The notes under the pieces are model-generated. The model worked only from the letters and a program-made list of their open reading frames with translations, ran no database searches and had not been told where the DNA came from. From Nocardioides sp. URHA0020 (GTDB lineage: Bacteria > Actinomycetota > Actinomycetes > Propionibacteriales > Nocardioidaceae), in the NCBI RefSeq assembly GCF_000620705.1, contig NZ_KK211166.1, forward strand, positions 124,001 through 188,000: a stretch of 64,000 bases of DNA. The letters run 5' to 3'. Positions 51,585-60,726 of this stretch are shown in pieces; position 1 is the first letter of the stretch; each line of letters starts with the position of its first letter. Made by a program: the position numbers and the translations under genes.

Positions 51585-52379
51585 ATGACCGAGTCCCCCG
51601 TGCTGCTCGACGTCACCGACGGCGTCGGCACCATCACGCTGAACCGTCCGGCGGCGTACAACAGCCTCGACATCGCCACCAAGGAGCTGCTGCTCGAGAC
51701 CGTCCGCCAGGTCGCCGACGACCCGGCCGTGCGCTGCGTCGTGCTGACCGGCACCGGCAAGGCCTTCTGCACCGGACAGGACCTCAAGGAGCACGTCGAG
51801 CTCCTCGAGAACGGCGGCAGCGACGCGCTCTTCACGACGGTCGACAAGCACTACAACCCGACCGTGACCCTCCTCGCCGGCATGGCGAAGCCGGTGATCG
51901 CGGCCGTCAACGGGGTCGCCGCCGGCGCGGGCTCCAGCCTCGCCTTCGCCTGCGACCTGCGCATCGTCGCCGACACCGCGGGCTTCAACCTGGCCTTCGC
52001 CAACGTCGCGCTCTCGTGCGACACCGGCGCCAGCTATCACCTCCAGCGGCTGGTCGGTCGAGCCAAGGCGATGGAGCTGCTCTACTTCCCCAGCACGATC
52101 AGCGCGGCCGACGCCCTGGAGCTGGGGCTCGCGACCAAGGTCGTCCCCGCCGACGAGCTGACCGCCGAGGTGGGTGCCCTCGCCGCCCGTCTCGCCGCCG
52201 GCCCGACCGTCGCCCTCGGCGCGATGCGTCAGTCGGTGGCGTACGCCGCCGGGCACTCCCTCGAGGAGGCCCTGGAGCTCGAGAGCGCGATGATGACCAA
52301 GACCGGCGCCACCGCCGACCACCGGGCCGCCGTCGCCGCGTTCGTCGCCAAGGAGAAGCCGGTCTTCACCGGGGAGTGA
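51585..52379 (+). CDS. paaG: Enoyl-CoA hydratase/isomerase (PaaG-like)
   Basis: 264 residues. Crotonase oxyanion-hole strands GKAFCTGQDLKEH and AAVNGVAAGAGSSLAFACDL. The second catalytic stretch is ALSCDTGASYHLQRLVGRAK, where an Asp replaces the usual Glu of hydratases, as in PaaG/dienoyl-CoA isomerases. This favours ring-opening isomerisation of phenylacetyl-CoA epoxide or a related isomerase. It overlaps the convergent M14 peptidase gene by 14 bases. Confidence 0.85.
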   Translation: MTESPVLLDVTDGVGTITLNRPAAYNSLDIATKELLLETVRQVADDPAVRCVVLTGTGKAFCTGQDLKEHVELLENGGSDALFTTVDKHYNPTVTLLAGMAKPVIAAVNGVAAGAGSSLAFACDLRIVADTAGFNLAFANVALSCDTGASYHLQRLVGRAKAMELLYFPSTISAADALELGLATKVVPADELTAEVGALAARLAAGPTVALGAMRQSVAYAAGHSLEEALELESAMMTKTGATADHRAAVAAFVAKEKPVFTGE

Positions 52380-53130
52380 TCCGGGTGCCGCCGAAGATCC
52401 GGAGCACCTGGCGCGGCGCCCGGGTCCGCATCTGCGTGCGGGAGGGGCGGGCGCCGTACTCGACGGTGACCGCGGCGCCGTCGAACCTGCGGTTGAACCA
52501 GCCGGTCATCGTCCCGTGGCACACGCCGCCGCACGTGAAGGACTTGAGCGGGAGACCCAGCTCCCGGGCGACGTGACGGGAGTACGACGGCCTCTTGGTG
52601 TCGGTGTCGACGCCGTGGAGCGGCTGGTGGAAGCTGAGGATCCGCGTGGGCCGCAGCTTGCGCAGGAAGCGCATCATCGCCCGGGTCTCCGGCTCCGAGC
52701 CCGCACGCGAGCCGGACTCGTACGACCCGTCGAGGTCGGCCCAGTGGTAGGGGAAGTTGCGGTTGAGGTCGACACCACGGGCGTTCTTGCGGGTGCCCCG
52801 CGCCAGGCCGTCGGGGTTGTAGACCGGCACGACCCACAGGTTGAGGTCGTGGATGCGGCGCCCGTCGCGCAGCGCGTTGAGGATCTGGCGCGGCCTGCCC
52901 TCGTCGCCGTGCATGGTCGCGACCAGCAGCACCCGCTTCCCGCGGGGCTCGCCGAGGTGCCAGGCGACGATCGGCCGGCCCTTCACCGAGTGGCCGATCA
53001 CCACCTTCTCGATCACCGCCGGACGCTCCCGCGGCGCGGGTGCGGCGTACGACGTCGCGGTGGTCGGCGAGGCGACCAGTGATCCGGCGGCGAGCGCGGT
53101 GGCGGTGACGAGCAGGTGTCCGAGACGCAT
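52366..53130 (-). CDS. Secreted M14 zinc carboxypeptidase
   Basis: 254 residues from ATG 53130. Signal peptide 1-30. M14 zinc ligands His74 and Glu77 (MHGDEG), third His in SFHQPLHG, and the catalytic Glu in VTVEYGARP. Short for an M14 enzyme, as in DacA-like or amidase-type members that act on murein peptides. NLWVVPVYNPDGLARG and GVDLNRNFPYHW are the family core. Envelope or nutrition role. Confidence 0.9.
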   Translation of the reverse strand: MRLGHLLVTATALAAGSLVASPTTATSYAAPAPRERPAVIEKVVIGHSVKGRPIVAWHLGEPRGKRVLLVATMHGDEGRPRQILNALRDGRRIHDLNLWVVPVYNPDGLARGTRKNARGVDLNRNFPYHWADLDGSYESGSRAGSEPETRAMMRFLRKLRPTRILSFHQPLHGVDTDTKRPSYSRHVARELGLPLKSFTCGGVCHGTMTGWFNRRFDGAAVTVEYGARPSRTQMRTRAPRQVLRIFGGTRITPR

Positions 53131-53163
53131 GCCCGGCACCCTGTCACACCCGGGCGACGATGC

Positions 53164-53595
53164 TCAGATCCGGGAGAAGAGATAGGCCCAGGTGAAGAAG
53201 CAGACCCCGCCGAGGAGGCCGATGTGCCCCAGGACGGAGAGTGCGGGACCCCACCACGGGCCGTCGTCGCCGGGGTCGGCGTGGCGGCCCCGGGGGCGGC
53301 GCCAGCGTGCGAGCAGCATCAGGCCGGCCACCACCGTGACCCACCAGCACGCCAACGAGATGATGCCGAAGGTCGAGCTGCCGAGGAAGCTGTCCTCCGG
53401 GGCGACCAGGAAGGCCACCCAGGACGCGAGCGCGAGCACCCCGACGACGGTGTGCACGTCGACCAGTCCCCGGCCCATCTGCAGGCGACCCGCGCCCCGG
53501 CGGTCGCGGCCCAGCCGGAGTCGCGTGACCACGACCACCACCGCGGCCAGCGCGGTGAGGACGTACACGACCCTCTCGGTCACCTCGGTCGACAC
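53164..53595 (-). CDS. Four-helix membrane protein of unknown function
   Basis: 143 residues from GTG 53595. Helices about 9-26, 47-66, 75-95 and 118-138, joined by basic loops (RLRLGRDRRGAGRLQMGRGL; WRRPRGRHADPGDDG). No known domain recognised. It follows the DivIVA-like gene by 15 bases and may be in the dapE-LOG-DivIVA operon. Confidence 0.6.
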   Translation of the reverse strand: MSTEVTERVVYVLTALAAVVVVVTRLRLGRDRRGAGRLQMGRGLVDVHTVVGVLALASWVAFLVAPEDSFLGSSTFGIISLACWWVTVVAGLMLLARWRRPRGRHADPGDDGPWWGPALSVLGHIGLLGGVCFFTWAYLFSRI

Positions 53596-53610
53596 GGTGC
53601 GAAGTGTGCC

Positions 53611-53952
53611 CTACAGCGCGGCGTCGTCGCCACGCCCGGGGTCGGGCGCGGGGTCGGGCGTGGGGTCGGACACGGGGTCGGGCGTGGGGTCGGGCGCGGC
53701 CGTCTCGTGCTGCTGGGCGAGCTCCTGGGCCAGTCGGTCGAGGAGGGCGTCGACCTCCGACATCCGGTAGCCGCGGAAGGCCAGCGAGAAGCGCACGCGG
53801 CGCAGGTCGTCGGCCGCGAGCGGTCCGGTCGCGGTGACGGTGGCGTCGGGGCGGTCGTCGTACACCTCGGCCAGCGGGGTGCCGCGGCCGGCGGCGAGCA
53901 GGGCGACGCCACCGAGCGCGAGGACCACCAGGATGGCGAAGAACCAGGTCAC
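53611..53952 (-). CDS. Membrane-anchored DivIVA-domain protein
   Basis: 113 residues from GTG 53952, overlapping the LOG stop by four bases. N-terminal helix (3-20), then VRFSLAFRGYRMSEVDALLD, the DivIVA/Wag31 motif that recognises curved membrane, and a coiled region. It ends in a disordered PDPTPDPVSDPTPDP repeat. Resembles mycobacterial Rv1209. DivIVA domains organise polar growth and division in actinobacteria. Confidence 0.82.
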   Translation of the reverse strand: MTWFFAILVVLALGGVALLAAGRGTPLAEVYDDRPDATVTATGPLAADDLRRVRFSLAFRGYRMSEVDALLDRLAQELAQQHETAAPDPTPDPVSDPTPDPAPDPGRGDDAAL

Positions 53953-54680
53953 GAGCCGTGCGCCTCTCGTGCGGAGACCATCAGCTCGACGGCCTCGTCG
54001 ACGTCGTCGGTGAGGATCAGCCGGTCCAGGTCGATCTCGCTGACGGTGCCGGTGGCCAGCGCGGTGTCGCGCAGCCAGCCGAGCAGGCCCTGCCAGTACG
54101 CCGTGCCGATGAGCACGATCGGGAAGTCGGTGATCTTGCCGGTCTGCACCAGCGTCAGCGCCTCGAACAGCTCGTCGAGGGTGCCGATGCCGCCGGGGAG
54201 GACGATGAAGCCCTGGGCGTACTTGACGAACATGGTCTTGCGGGCGAAGAAGTAGCGGAAGTTGACGCCGACGTCGACCCACTCGTTGAGGCCCGACTCC
54301 CACGGCAGCTCGATGCCGAGGCCGACGCTGACGCCGCCCGCCTCGCACGCGCCCTTGTTGGCCGCCTCCATCGCACCGGGGCCGCCGCCGGTGATGACGG
54401 CGAACCCCTCCTCGACCAGGCGTCGCCCGGCGACCTCGCCGGCGGCGTACCAGGGGCTGTCGGTGGGGGTGCGCGCCGAGCCGAAGACCGCGATCGCCGG
54501 GCCCAGCTCGGCGAAGGCGCCGAAGCCCTCGACGAACTCCGCCTGCATCCGCAGCACCCGCCAGGGGTCGGTGTGGACCCAGTCGGTCGCGCCGCGCGAG
54601 TCGAGCAGCCGCTGGTCGGTGGTGCCGTGGTCGACCTGGTCGCGCCGCTGCAGGATCGGCCCCTTGCGCTTGGACATCAT
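53949..54680 (-). CDS. LOG-family protein (TIGR00730 Rossmann fold)
   Basis: 243 residues from ATG 54680 (4-base overlap with dapE). Motifs VFGSARTPTDSPWY, VITGGGPGAMEAANKGA, and PGGIGTLDELFEALTLVQTG, the PGGxGTxxE signature. LOG proteins are phosphoribohydrolases that release free cytokinin-type bases or degrade nucleotides. Mycobacterial Rv1205, the LOG protein near dapE, occupies the same place. Confidence 0.92.
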   Translation of the reverse strand: MMSKRKGPILQRRDQVDHGTTDQRLLDSRGATDWVHTDPWRVLRMQAEFVEGFGAFAELGPAIAVFGSARTPTDSPWYAAGEVAGRRLVEEGFAVITGGGPGAMEAANKGACEAGGVSVGLGIELPWESGLNEWVDVGVNFRYFFARKTMFVKYAQGFIVLPGGIGTLDELFEALTLVQTGKITDFPIVLIGTAYWQGLLGWLRDTALATGTVSEIDLDRLILTDDVDEAVELMVSAREAHGS

Positions 54681-55747
54681 GACGTCAGCCACCTGGTCAG
54701 CAGCGCCTCGCAGCGCTCGATGTGCTCCACGGGCACGTGCTCCTCCTGCTTGTGGGCGAGCATCGGGTCACCCGGGCCGAAGTTGACCGCCGGGATGCCG
54801 AGTGCGCTGAACCGAGCGACGTCGGTCCAGCCGAACTTGGGGAGGACCTCGCCGCCGACGAGGTCGACGAAGGCCCGGGCGGCCGGCAGGGCGAGCCCGG
54901 GCAGCGCGCCCGGCGCGGAGTCGGTGAGGGTCACGTCGTAGCCCTCGAAGAACTCGCGGACGAAGGCCTCGGCCTCCGCCTCGGAGCGGTCGGGCGCGAA
55001 GCGGTGGTTGACCTCGACGACGCACTCGTCGGGGAGCACGTTGCCCGCGACGCCTCCGCGGACGAAGACCGCGTTGAGGCCCTCGTGGTACTCGAGCCCG
55101 TCGATGACCGGCTTGCGGGGGACGTACTCCTCGAGCCGCCGGAGCACCGCGCCGGCCTTGTGGATCGCGTTGGACCCGCGCCAGGCGCGCGCGGTGTGCG
55201 CGCGCTCGCCGGTGGTGCGGACCTCGACGCGGAGGGTGCCCTGGCAGCCGGCCTCGACGCCGGCGTTGGAGGGCTCCATCAGGATCGCGAAGTCCGCGGC
55301 GAGCAGTCCGGGGTCGGTCTCGGCCAGCCGGCGCAGGCCGTTGTGCTCGGCGGCGATCTCCTCCGCGTCGTACAGGATGAAGGTGACGTCGCGGTTGGGC
55401 TCGGGCACGGTCGCGGCGATCCGCAGGATGACCGCGTCGCCGCCCTTCATGTCGCAGGTGCCGAGGCCGTGCAGGAGGGCGCCCTCGCGGCGGGCGGGCA
55501 GGTTGTCGTTGAGCGGGACGGTGTCGAGGTGGCCCGCGATCACGACGCGCTCGGAGCGGCCGAGATCGGTGCGGGCGATGACGTTGTTGCCCCGGCGTAC
55601 GACCTCGAGGTGGCCCAGCCCGCGCAGCGCCTGCTCGACGGCGTCGGCGATCCGCTGCTCGTCGAGGCTCACGGACTCGATGTTGACCAGCTGCTCGGTG
55701 AGGGAGACGGCGTCGGTCGTCAGGTCGAGGATCGTCACGGGCACCAT
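54677..55747 (-). CDS. dapE: Succinyl-diaminopimelate desuccinylase
   Basis: 356 residues from ATG 55747; GTG 55738 is also possible. M20 metallopeptidase: GHLDTVPLND (metal-binding His), HGLGTCDMKGG (Asp bridging two metals), LYDAEEIAAEHNG with catalytic Glu, and AGNVLPDECVVEVNHRF. Removes succinate from N-succinyl-LL-DAP in the succinylase branch to lysine and wall diaminopimelate. Its partners dapD and dapC lie 5-8 kb away. Confidence 0.94.
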   Translation of the reverse strand: MVPVTILDLTTDAVSLTEQLVNIESVSLDEQRIADAVEQALRGLGHLEVVRRGNNVIARTDLGRSERVVIAGHLDTVPLNDNLPARREGALLHGLGTCDMKGGDAVILRIAATVPEPNRDVTFILYDAEEIAAEHNGLRRLAETDPGLLAADFAILMEPSNAGVEAGCQGTLRVEVRTTGERAHTARAWRGSNAIHKAGAVLRRLEEYVPRKPVIDGLEYHEGLNAVFVRGGVAGNVLPDECVVEVNHRFAPDRSEAEAEAFVREFFEGYDVTLTDSAPGALPGLALPAARAFVDLVGGEVLPKFGWTDVARFSALGIPAVNFGPGDPMLAHKQEEHVPVEHIERCEALLTRWLTS

Positions 55748-55822
55748 CCAACCAGCCGGGCCGGCGCGGGCACCGTGGTGGAGTCCACACCGCAGCTCCG
55801 GGTGGACTGCTGTCCAGAGAAG

Positions 55823-55836
55823 TGGAACACGTTCTA
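55823..55836 (+). promoter_or_regulatory. KstR-like operator
   Basis: TGGAACACGTTCTA fits TnnAACnnGTTnnA, the operator of the KstR cholesterol-catabolism repressor, and shares its AACACGTTCTA core. It overlaps the TAGTGT -10 box (55835-55840), which is six bases before the ATG at 55847, so a bound TetR-type repressor would block transcription. Confidence 0.6.
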
Positions 55837-55846
55837 GTGTGGGCGC

Positions 55847-56695
55847 ATGCGCAACGGACTCGTCCTCTTCACCTCCGACCGCGGCATCCGGCCGGCCACC
55901 CTCGCTGCGGCGGCCGAGGAGCGGGGCTTCGACACGTTCTACGTGCCGGAGCACACGCACATCCCGGTCAAGCGCACCGCCGCGCATCCCGGGACCGGCG
56001 ACGAGACGCTCCCCGACGACCGCTACATGCGGACCCTCGACCCCTGGATCTCGCTGGCGACGGCCGCGCAGGTGACGTCGCGGATCAAGCTGTCCACGGC
56101 CGTCGCGCTGCCGGTCGAGTCGGACCCGATCACGCTGGCCAAGCAGATCGCGACCCTCGACCACCTCTCCGGCGGGCGGGTCGAGATCGGCGCGGGCTTC
56201 GGCTGGAACACCGACGAGCTCGCCGACCACCAGGTGCCGGCCGCGAAGCGGCGCACGGTGCTCAAGGAGTACGTCGAGGCGATGCGCTCGCTGTGGACGC
56301 AGGAGGAGGCGTCGTACGACGGGCAGTTCGTCTCGTTCGGTCCCTCGTGGGCGTTCCCGAAGCCGGCGAGCCACATCCCGCTGATCATCGGCGCCGGTGG
56401 CGGCCCGAAGACCTTCGCCTGGATCGCGGCGAACGCCGACGGCTGGATGACCACGCCCACCCAGTCCGACATCTCGGGCCAGATCGAGGCGCTGAAGAAG
56501 GCCTGGGCCGACGCGGGACGCTCCGGCGCGCCCGACATCCGGATCCTGATCGCCTTCAAGCCCGACCCGCAGGACCTGATGGCCTGGGCCGAGGCCGGCG
56601 CCACGGAGCTGATCTGGGGAGTCCCGGACAAGTCCGAGGACGAGGTCCTCGGCTCCCTCGACCGCCTCGCCGGCCGGCTGGGCATCTCCGGCTGA
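55847..56695 (+). CDS. LLM-class F420-dependent oxidoreductase
   Basis: 282 residues from ATG 55847, probably leaderless. TIM-barrel luciferase-like monooxygenase family: ATLAAAAEERGFDTFYVPEH, KLSTAVALPVESDPITLAKQ, TLDHLSGGRVEIGAGFGWN and PLIIGAGGGPKTFAWIAANA. Such enzymes use F420 for hydride transfer on lipophilic substrates. A KstR-like box in its promoter places it in a sterol-type regulon, although no other cholesterol gene is in the window. Confidence 0.88.
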   Translation: MRNGLVLFTSDRGIRPATLAAAAEERGFDTFYVPEHTHIPVKRTAAHPGTGDETLPDDRYMRTLDPWISLATAAQVTSRIKLSTAVALPVESDPITLAKQIATLDHLSGGRVEIGAGFGWNTDELADHQVPAAKRRTVLKEYVEAMRSLWTQEEASYDGQFVSFGPSWAFPKPASHIPLIIGAGGGPKTFAWIAANADGWMTTPTQSDISGQIEALKKAWADAGRSGAPDIRILIAFKPDPQDLMAWAEAGATELIWGVPDKSEDEVLGSLDRLAGRLGISG

Positions 56696-56697
56696 CG

Positions 56698-56742
56698 GTG
56701 GTTGAGGTGCGAAGGCGCCCTGGCGCCTGAGCCTCGAAACCA
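56698..56742. repeat. Dispersed intergenic hairpin repeat between convergent genes
   Basis: GGTGGTTGAGGTGCGA ... GCCTCGAAACC with an inner perfect stem AGGCGCC/GGCGCCT. It is the inverted form of the core in the 45183-45620 tandem repeats (GGTTTCGAGGCTC ... CACCTCAACCACC), so this is a member of the same dispersed family. It fills the gap between the LLM stop and the ileS stop and may act as a two-way terminator. Confidence 0.75.
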
Positions 56743-56743
56743 G

Positions 56744-59700
56744 CTAGGCCTTGGTGACGGTCAGCGTCGGCTCGCCCTCCGGCCCCGCCGTGACGTCGTA
56801 CGACGTGGCGAGGGTCTCGGCGGCGATCAGCCGCTCGTGGGTGCGGGCCGCCGCCTGGACGTCCGCTCCCCCGGCGATGGTCAGCGCGATCCGGTCGGAG
56901 ACGTCGAGGCCGGCGTCGCGTCGGGCCTGCTGGACCGCGCGCACCAGGTCGCGGGCGAGACCCTCGGCCGCCAGCTCGGGCGTGACCTCGGTGTCGAGGA
57001 CGACGAACCCGCCGCTGCGCAGCACGCCGGTCGCCGAGTCGGCATCGGCGGAGCCGGCGACGGTCTCGAGGGCGTACTCCCCCTCCTCCAGCGCCAGGCC
57101 TCCGGACGTGACCGTGCCGTCCTCGGCCACCGACCAGTCGCCCGACTTCGAGCCCTTGATCGCGAGCTGGACATCCTTGCCGAGGCGCGGACCCGCAGCG
57201 CGGGCGTTGACGGTGAGCTTCTGCTCGACGCCGTACGACGCCGCCTCGTCCGAGTCGGCCGCGAGCAGCCGGACGTCCTTGACGTTGACCTCGTCGCGCA
57301 CGATCGCCTCGAAGCCGGCGAGCGCGGCCGGGTCGGCCACGACGACGGTGAGTGCGGCGAGCGGGAGCCGGTTGCGCAGGTTGCGGGCCTTGCGCAGCGC
57401 GGACACCGCCGAGCAGACCTCGCGCACCTGGTCCATCGCCGCGACCAGCGCGTCGTCGGCGGGCAGCTCGTCGACGAGCGGCCAGTCGGCGAGGTGCACC
57501 GAGCGAGCGCCGGTCAGCCCGCGCCAGACCTCCTCGGTCGTCAGCGGCATCAGCGGCGCCGTCGTCCGGCAGACGACCTCGAGCACGGTGTAGAGCGTGT
57601 CGAAGGCGGCCGGGCTGTCGCCCCAGAACCGGTCGCGCGAGCGCCGGATGTACCAGTTCGTCAGCACGTCGAGGAAGGACCGCGTCGCGTCGCACGCCTC
57701 GGCGACGGCGTACGCGTCGAGCGTCGTGGTCATCTCCTCGACGTAGTCGCGGCACTTGGCCAGCAGGTAGCGGTCGAGCGGGTCCGTCGACGCGGTCGAG
57801 ACCGAGGCGTCGTACCCCTGCCCGCTCCGGGCGGCGTTGGCGTAGAGCTGGAAGAAGTACCAGCTGTTCCACAGCGGGATCAGCACCTGCCGCACCGAGT
57901 CGCGGATGCCCTGCTCGGTGACGACGAGGTTGCCGCCGCGCAGGATCGGCGACGACATCAGGAACCAGCGCATCGCGTCGGCGCCGTCGCGGTCGAAGAC
58001 CTCCCGCACGTCGGGGTAGTTGCGCAGCGACTTCGACATCTTGTTGCCGTCGGAGCCCAGCACGATGCCGTGGCTGATGCAGTTCTCGAAGGCCGGGCGG
58101 TCGAAGAGCGCGGTCGCCAGGATGTGCAGCGTGTAGAACCAGCCGCGGGTCTGGCCGATGTACTCGACGATGAAGTCGGCCGGGAAGTGGTGCTGGAACC
58201 ACTCCTCGTTCTCGAACGGCACGTGCACCTGGGCGAACGACATCGAGCCAGAGTCGAACCACACGTCCAGCACGTCGGCGACGCGGCGCATCGTCGACCG
58301 GCCGGTCGGGTCGTCGGGGTTCGGGCGCACCAGGTCGTCGACGTAGGGGCGGTGCAGGTCGGGCTCGCCCTGGTGGTTGCGCGGCAGCCGGCCGAAGTCG
58401 GCCTCGATCTGCTCGAAGGAGCCGTAGACGTCGATGCGCGGGTACGTCGGGTCGTCGCTCTTCCACACCGGCACCGGGGAGCCCCAGAAGCGGTTGCGGG
58501 TGATCGACCAGTCGCGGGCGTTCTCCAGCCAGCGGCCGAACTGGCCGTCCTGGATGTGGTCCGGCACCCAGTTGATCTCCTGGTTGAGCTCGAGCATCCG
58601 CGCCTTGATCGCGGTCACCTCGACGAACCACGACGAGACGCCCTTGTAGATCAGGGGCTCGCGGCAGCGCCAGCAGTGCGGGTAGCTGTGGTCGTAGGTC
58701 TCCCGGCGCAGCAGCACCGTGCCCGGCGACACCGCCCCGGTCTCGCCCGTGCCGGCGGTCGCGGCCTTGAGGTGGTCGATCACGTGCAGGTTGGCGTCGA
58801 AGACGAGCATGCCCTCGTACTCGACGACCGGGAACGTGAACCTGCCGTCCTTGCCGACCGGCATCACGGCCTCGATGCCCTCGCGGTCGGTGACGATCTT
58901 GTCGTCCTCACCGAAGGCGCCCGCGGTGTGCACCAGGCCCGTGCCGTCCGTGGTCGTGACGAACTCGGCCGGGACCACGCGGAAGGCGTTGTCGTGGCCG
59001 GCGTAGTAGGTGAACGGGGGCGTGTAGGTGAGCCCGAGCAGGTCCGCACCGGTGCCACGCCAGGTCACCTCCGGGTCGTCGCCCAGCTCGCGGGCGTACG
59101 ACGCGACCCGTGCTGCGGCCAGGATGTAGCGCACGCCTTCGACCGAGACCACGACGTACTCGATGTCCTCGCCGACCATCACCGCGAGGTTGCTCGGCAG
59201 CGTCCACGGCGTCGTCGTCCAGACGAGCAGCTTGGCGCCCTGGAACGGGCCGTCCGTCGTCACGTCGTACCCGACGGTGACCGCGGGGTCCTGGCGCATC
59301 TGGTAGACGTCGTCGTCCATCCGCAGCTCGTGGTTGGAGAGCGGCGTCTCGTCGTTCCAGCAGTAGGGCAGCACGCGGAAGCCCTCGTAGATCAGCCCCT
59401 TGTCGAAGAGCTGCTGGAAGGCCCAGATCACCGACTCCATGTAGTCGGGGTTCATGGTGCGGTAGTCGTTGTCGAAGTCGACCCAGCGGGCCTGCCGGGT
59501 GACGTACTCGCGCCAGTCGCCGGTGTACTTCATCACCGAGGCGCGGCAGGCCTCGTTGAACTTGTCGATGCCCATCTCGACGATCTCGTCGGTGGTCTTG
59601 ATGCCGTTGAGGCGCATCGCCTCGAGCTCGGCGGGCAGCCCGTGGGTGTCCCAGCCGAAGCGCCGCTCGACCTTCTTGCCGCGCATCGTCTGGTAGCGCG

Positions 59701-59944
59701 GGATCAGGTCCTTGACGTAGCCGGTCAGCAGGTGGCCGTAGTGCGGCAGCCCGTTGGCGAAGGGCGGGCCGTCGTAGAAGACGAACTCGTTCGCGCCGTC
59801 CTCGCCGGGGTCGCGCTGGTCGATGCTGGCCTGGAAGGTGCCGTCCTGCTCCCAGTACGCGAGCACCCGCTCCTCGATCTCGGGGAAGCGTGGGCTCGAC
59901 GGGACACTGCCCGTGTCGGACGTGGGGACCTTCGGATAGGTCAT
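56744..59944 (-). CDS. ileS: Isoleucyl-tRNA synthetase (eukaryotic/archaeal-like type)
   Basis: 1066 residues. Class I synthetase: HIGH motif as HYGH at 68-71 ([12 protein letters not shown]), editing domain (CP1, about 200-400), KMSKS starting at Lys635 ([11 protein letters not shown]), and an anticodon-binding C-terminus with a DALR-like helical bundle. The C-terminal zinc region of bacterial IleS1 is absent, consistent with the IleS2 type associated with mupirocin resistance. Charges tRNA-Ile. Regulated by the T-box just upstream. Confidence 0.96.
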   Translation of the reverse strand: MTYPKVPTSDTGSVPSSPRFPEIEERVLAYWEQDGTFQASIDQRDPGEDGANEFVFYDGPPFANGLPHYGHLLTGYVKDLIPRYQTMRGKKVERRFGWDTHGLPAELEAMRLNGIKTTDEIVEMGIDKFNEACRASVMKYTGDWREYVTRQARWVDFDNDYRTMNPDYMESVIWAFQQLFDKGLIYEGFRVLPYCWNDETPLSNHELRMDDDVYQMRQDPAVTVGYDVTTDGPFQGAKLLVWTTTPWTLPSNLAVMVGEDIEYVVVSVEGVRYILAAARVASYARELGDDPEVTWRGTGADLLGLTYTPPFTYYAGHDNAFRVVPAEFVTTTDGTGLVHTAGAFGEDDKIVTDREGIEAVMPVGKDGRFTFPVVEYEGMLVFDANLHVIDHLKAATAGTGETGAVSPGTVLLRRETYDHSYPHCWRCREPLIYKGVSSWFVEVTAIKARMLELNQEINWVPDHIQDGQFGRWLENARDWSITRNRFWGSPVPVWKSDDPTYPRIDVYGSFEQIEADFGRLPRNHQGEPDLHRPYVDDLVRPNPDDPTGRSTMRRVADVLDVWFDSGSMSFAQVHVPFENEEWFQHHFPADFIVEYIGQTRGWFYTLHILATALFDRPAFENCISHGIVLGSDGNKMSKSLRNYPDVREVFDRDGADAMRWFLMSSPILRGGNLVVTEQGIRDSVRQVLIPLWNSWYFFQLYANAARSGQGYDASVSTASTDPLDRYLLAKCRDYVEEMTTTLDAYAVAEACDATRSFLDVLTNWYIRRSRDRFWGDSPAAFDTLYTVLEVVCRTTAPLMPLTTEEVWRGLTGARSVHLADWPLVDELPADDALVAAMDQVREVCSAVSALRKARNLRNRLPLAALTVVVADPAALAGFEAIVRDEVNVKDVRLLAADSDEAASYGVEQKLTVNARAAGPRLGKDVQLAIKGSKSGDWSVAEDGTVTSGGLALEEGEYALETVAGSADADSATGVLRSGGFVVLDTEVTPELAAEGLARDLVRAVQQARRDAGLDVSDRIALTIAGGADVQAAARTHERLIAAETLATSYDVTAGPEGEPTLTVTKA

Positions 59945-59954
59945 CGGTGGCTCT

Positions 59955-60120
59955 CCTGCGCTGCGTCGTCGTCACGTGAGGACGACGTGTGCCGCGGTAC
60001 CACCTCACTTGCCGCCCGGGGACGGCCACTCAAACGGCTGTGACGGGCCTACCCGTCCGGTTCTACTGGGCACTCGCGTGCTGTTCTTCCGGAGGCTCGC
60101 CGCTGATGACGGCTCGGACG
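59955..60120 (-). promoter_or_regulatory. ileS T-box riboswitch (translational type)
   Basis: On the minus strand the T-box core GAGGTGGTACCGCGG (60006-59992) matches AGGTGGNACCGCG, where the loop pairs with the tRNA acceptor end. Upstream, CGTCCG (60120-60115) pairs with CGGACG (60059-60054) to close stem I, which contains ATC triplets that could serve as the Ile specifier. Downstream, CGTCGTC/GACGACG and the GGAG ribosome site just before the ATG fit sequestration of translation in actinobacterial ileS leaders. Boundaries are approximate. Confidence 0.88.
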
Positions 60121-60202
60121 CCTGTGCGCACAGCGTACGGCGCGCGCGTCGTGCGGAGCCAATCGGATTGCTTCGGCGCCCCGCGGGTGATCGGGTGGGC
60201 GC

Positions 60203-60694
60203 ATGACCGATGACGACGTGCGCGGCGAGGAAGCCGTCCTGCGCGAGTACCTCGACCACTTCCGGACGACCTTCGAGCGCAAGTGCGAGGGCCTCGACGC
60301 CGAGCAGCTGGCGCGGCGCTCGGTGCCGCCGTCGACGCTGTCGCTGCTGGGCCTGGCCCGCCACCTCGCAGCGGTCGAGCTCTCGTGGTGGCGCCGCGTG
60401 ATGGGGCGCAACCTCGACCTGCCCAAGATGTGGGGCAAGGACCTGCACCGCAACGCCGACTTCGACGGCGCGGTCGCCGACGACGACGTCGTGGCCGAGG
60501 CCTGGGCGGCCTGGCGCGCGGAGGTCGCGCACGGCCGGGCGTTCCAGGCCTCCCACCCGATGGACTACCTGGGCTCGCACGACGACGGCCCGATCGAGAT
60601 GCGCGAGGTCGTGGTGCACCTGATCGAGGAGTACGCGCGCCACTGCGGCCACGCCGACCTGCTCCGGGAGTGCATCGACGGGCGCACCGGCTGA
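60203..60694 (+). CDS. DinB-like (DUF664) four-helix protein
   Basis: 163 residues. Four-helix bundle with metal-binding His positions: [17 protein letters not shown] (first His), and [20 protein letters not shown] (second and third). This DUF664 class includes mycothiol- or bacillithiol-dependent thiol transferases. Divergent from the ileS T-box leader. Precise substrate unknown. Confidence 0.85.
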   Translation: MTDDDVRGEEAVLREYLDHFRTTFERKCEGLDAEQLARRSVPPSTLSLLGLARHLAAVELSWWRRVMGRNLDLPKMWGKDLHRNADFDGAVADDDVVAEAWAAWRAEVAHGRAFQASHPMDYLGSHDDGPIEMREVVVHLIEEYARHCGHADLLRECIDGRTG

Positions 60695-60712
60695 GCGGCG
60701 TACGGCGCCGAC

Positions 60713-60718
60713 TAGGCT
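60713..60718 (+). promoter_or_regulatory. -10 box for dapD leaderless transcript
   Basis: TAGGCT eight bases before the GTG at 60727, with no ribosome site in between. Confidence 0.45.
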
Positions 60719-60726
60719 CTGCGCCT

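Noticed and set aside
56702..60043. A 1113-codon frame antisense to ileS, and similar long frames antisense to the FtsX gene and others
   Set aside because: Same codon-phase shadow effect; no domain, no start signal, and the ileS reading is unambiguous.
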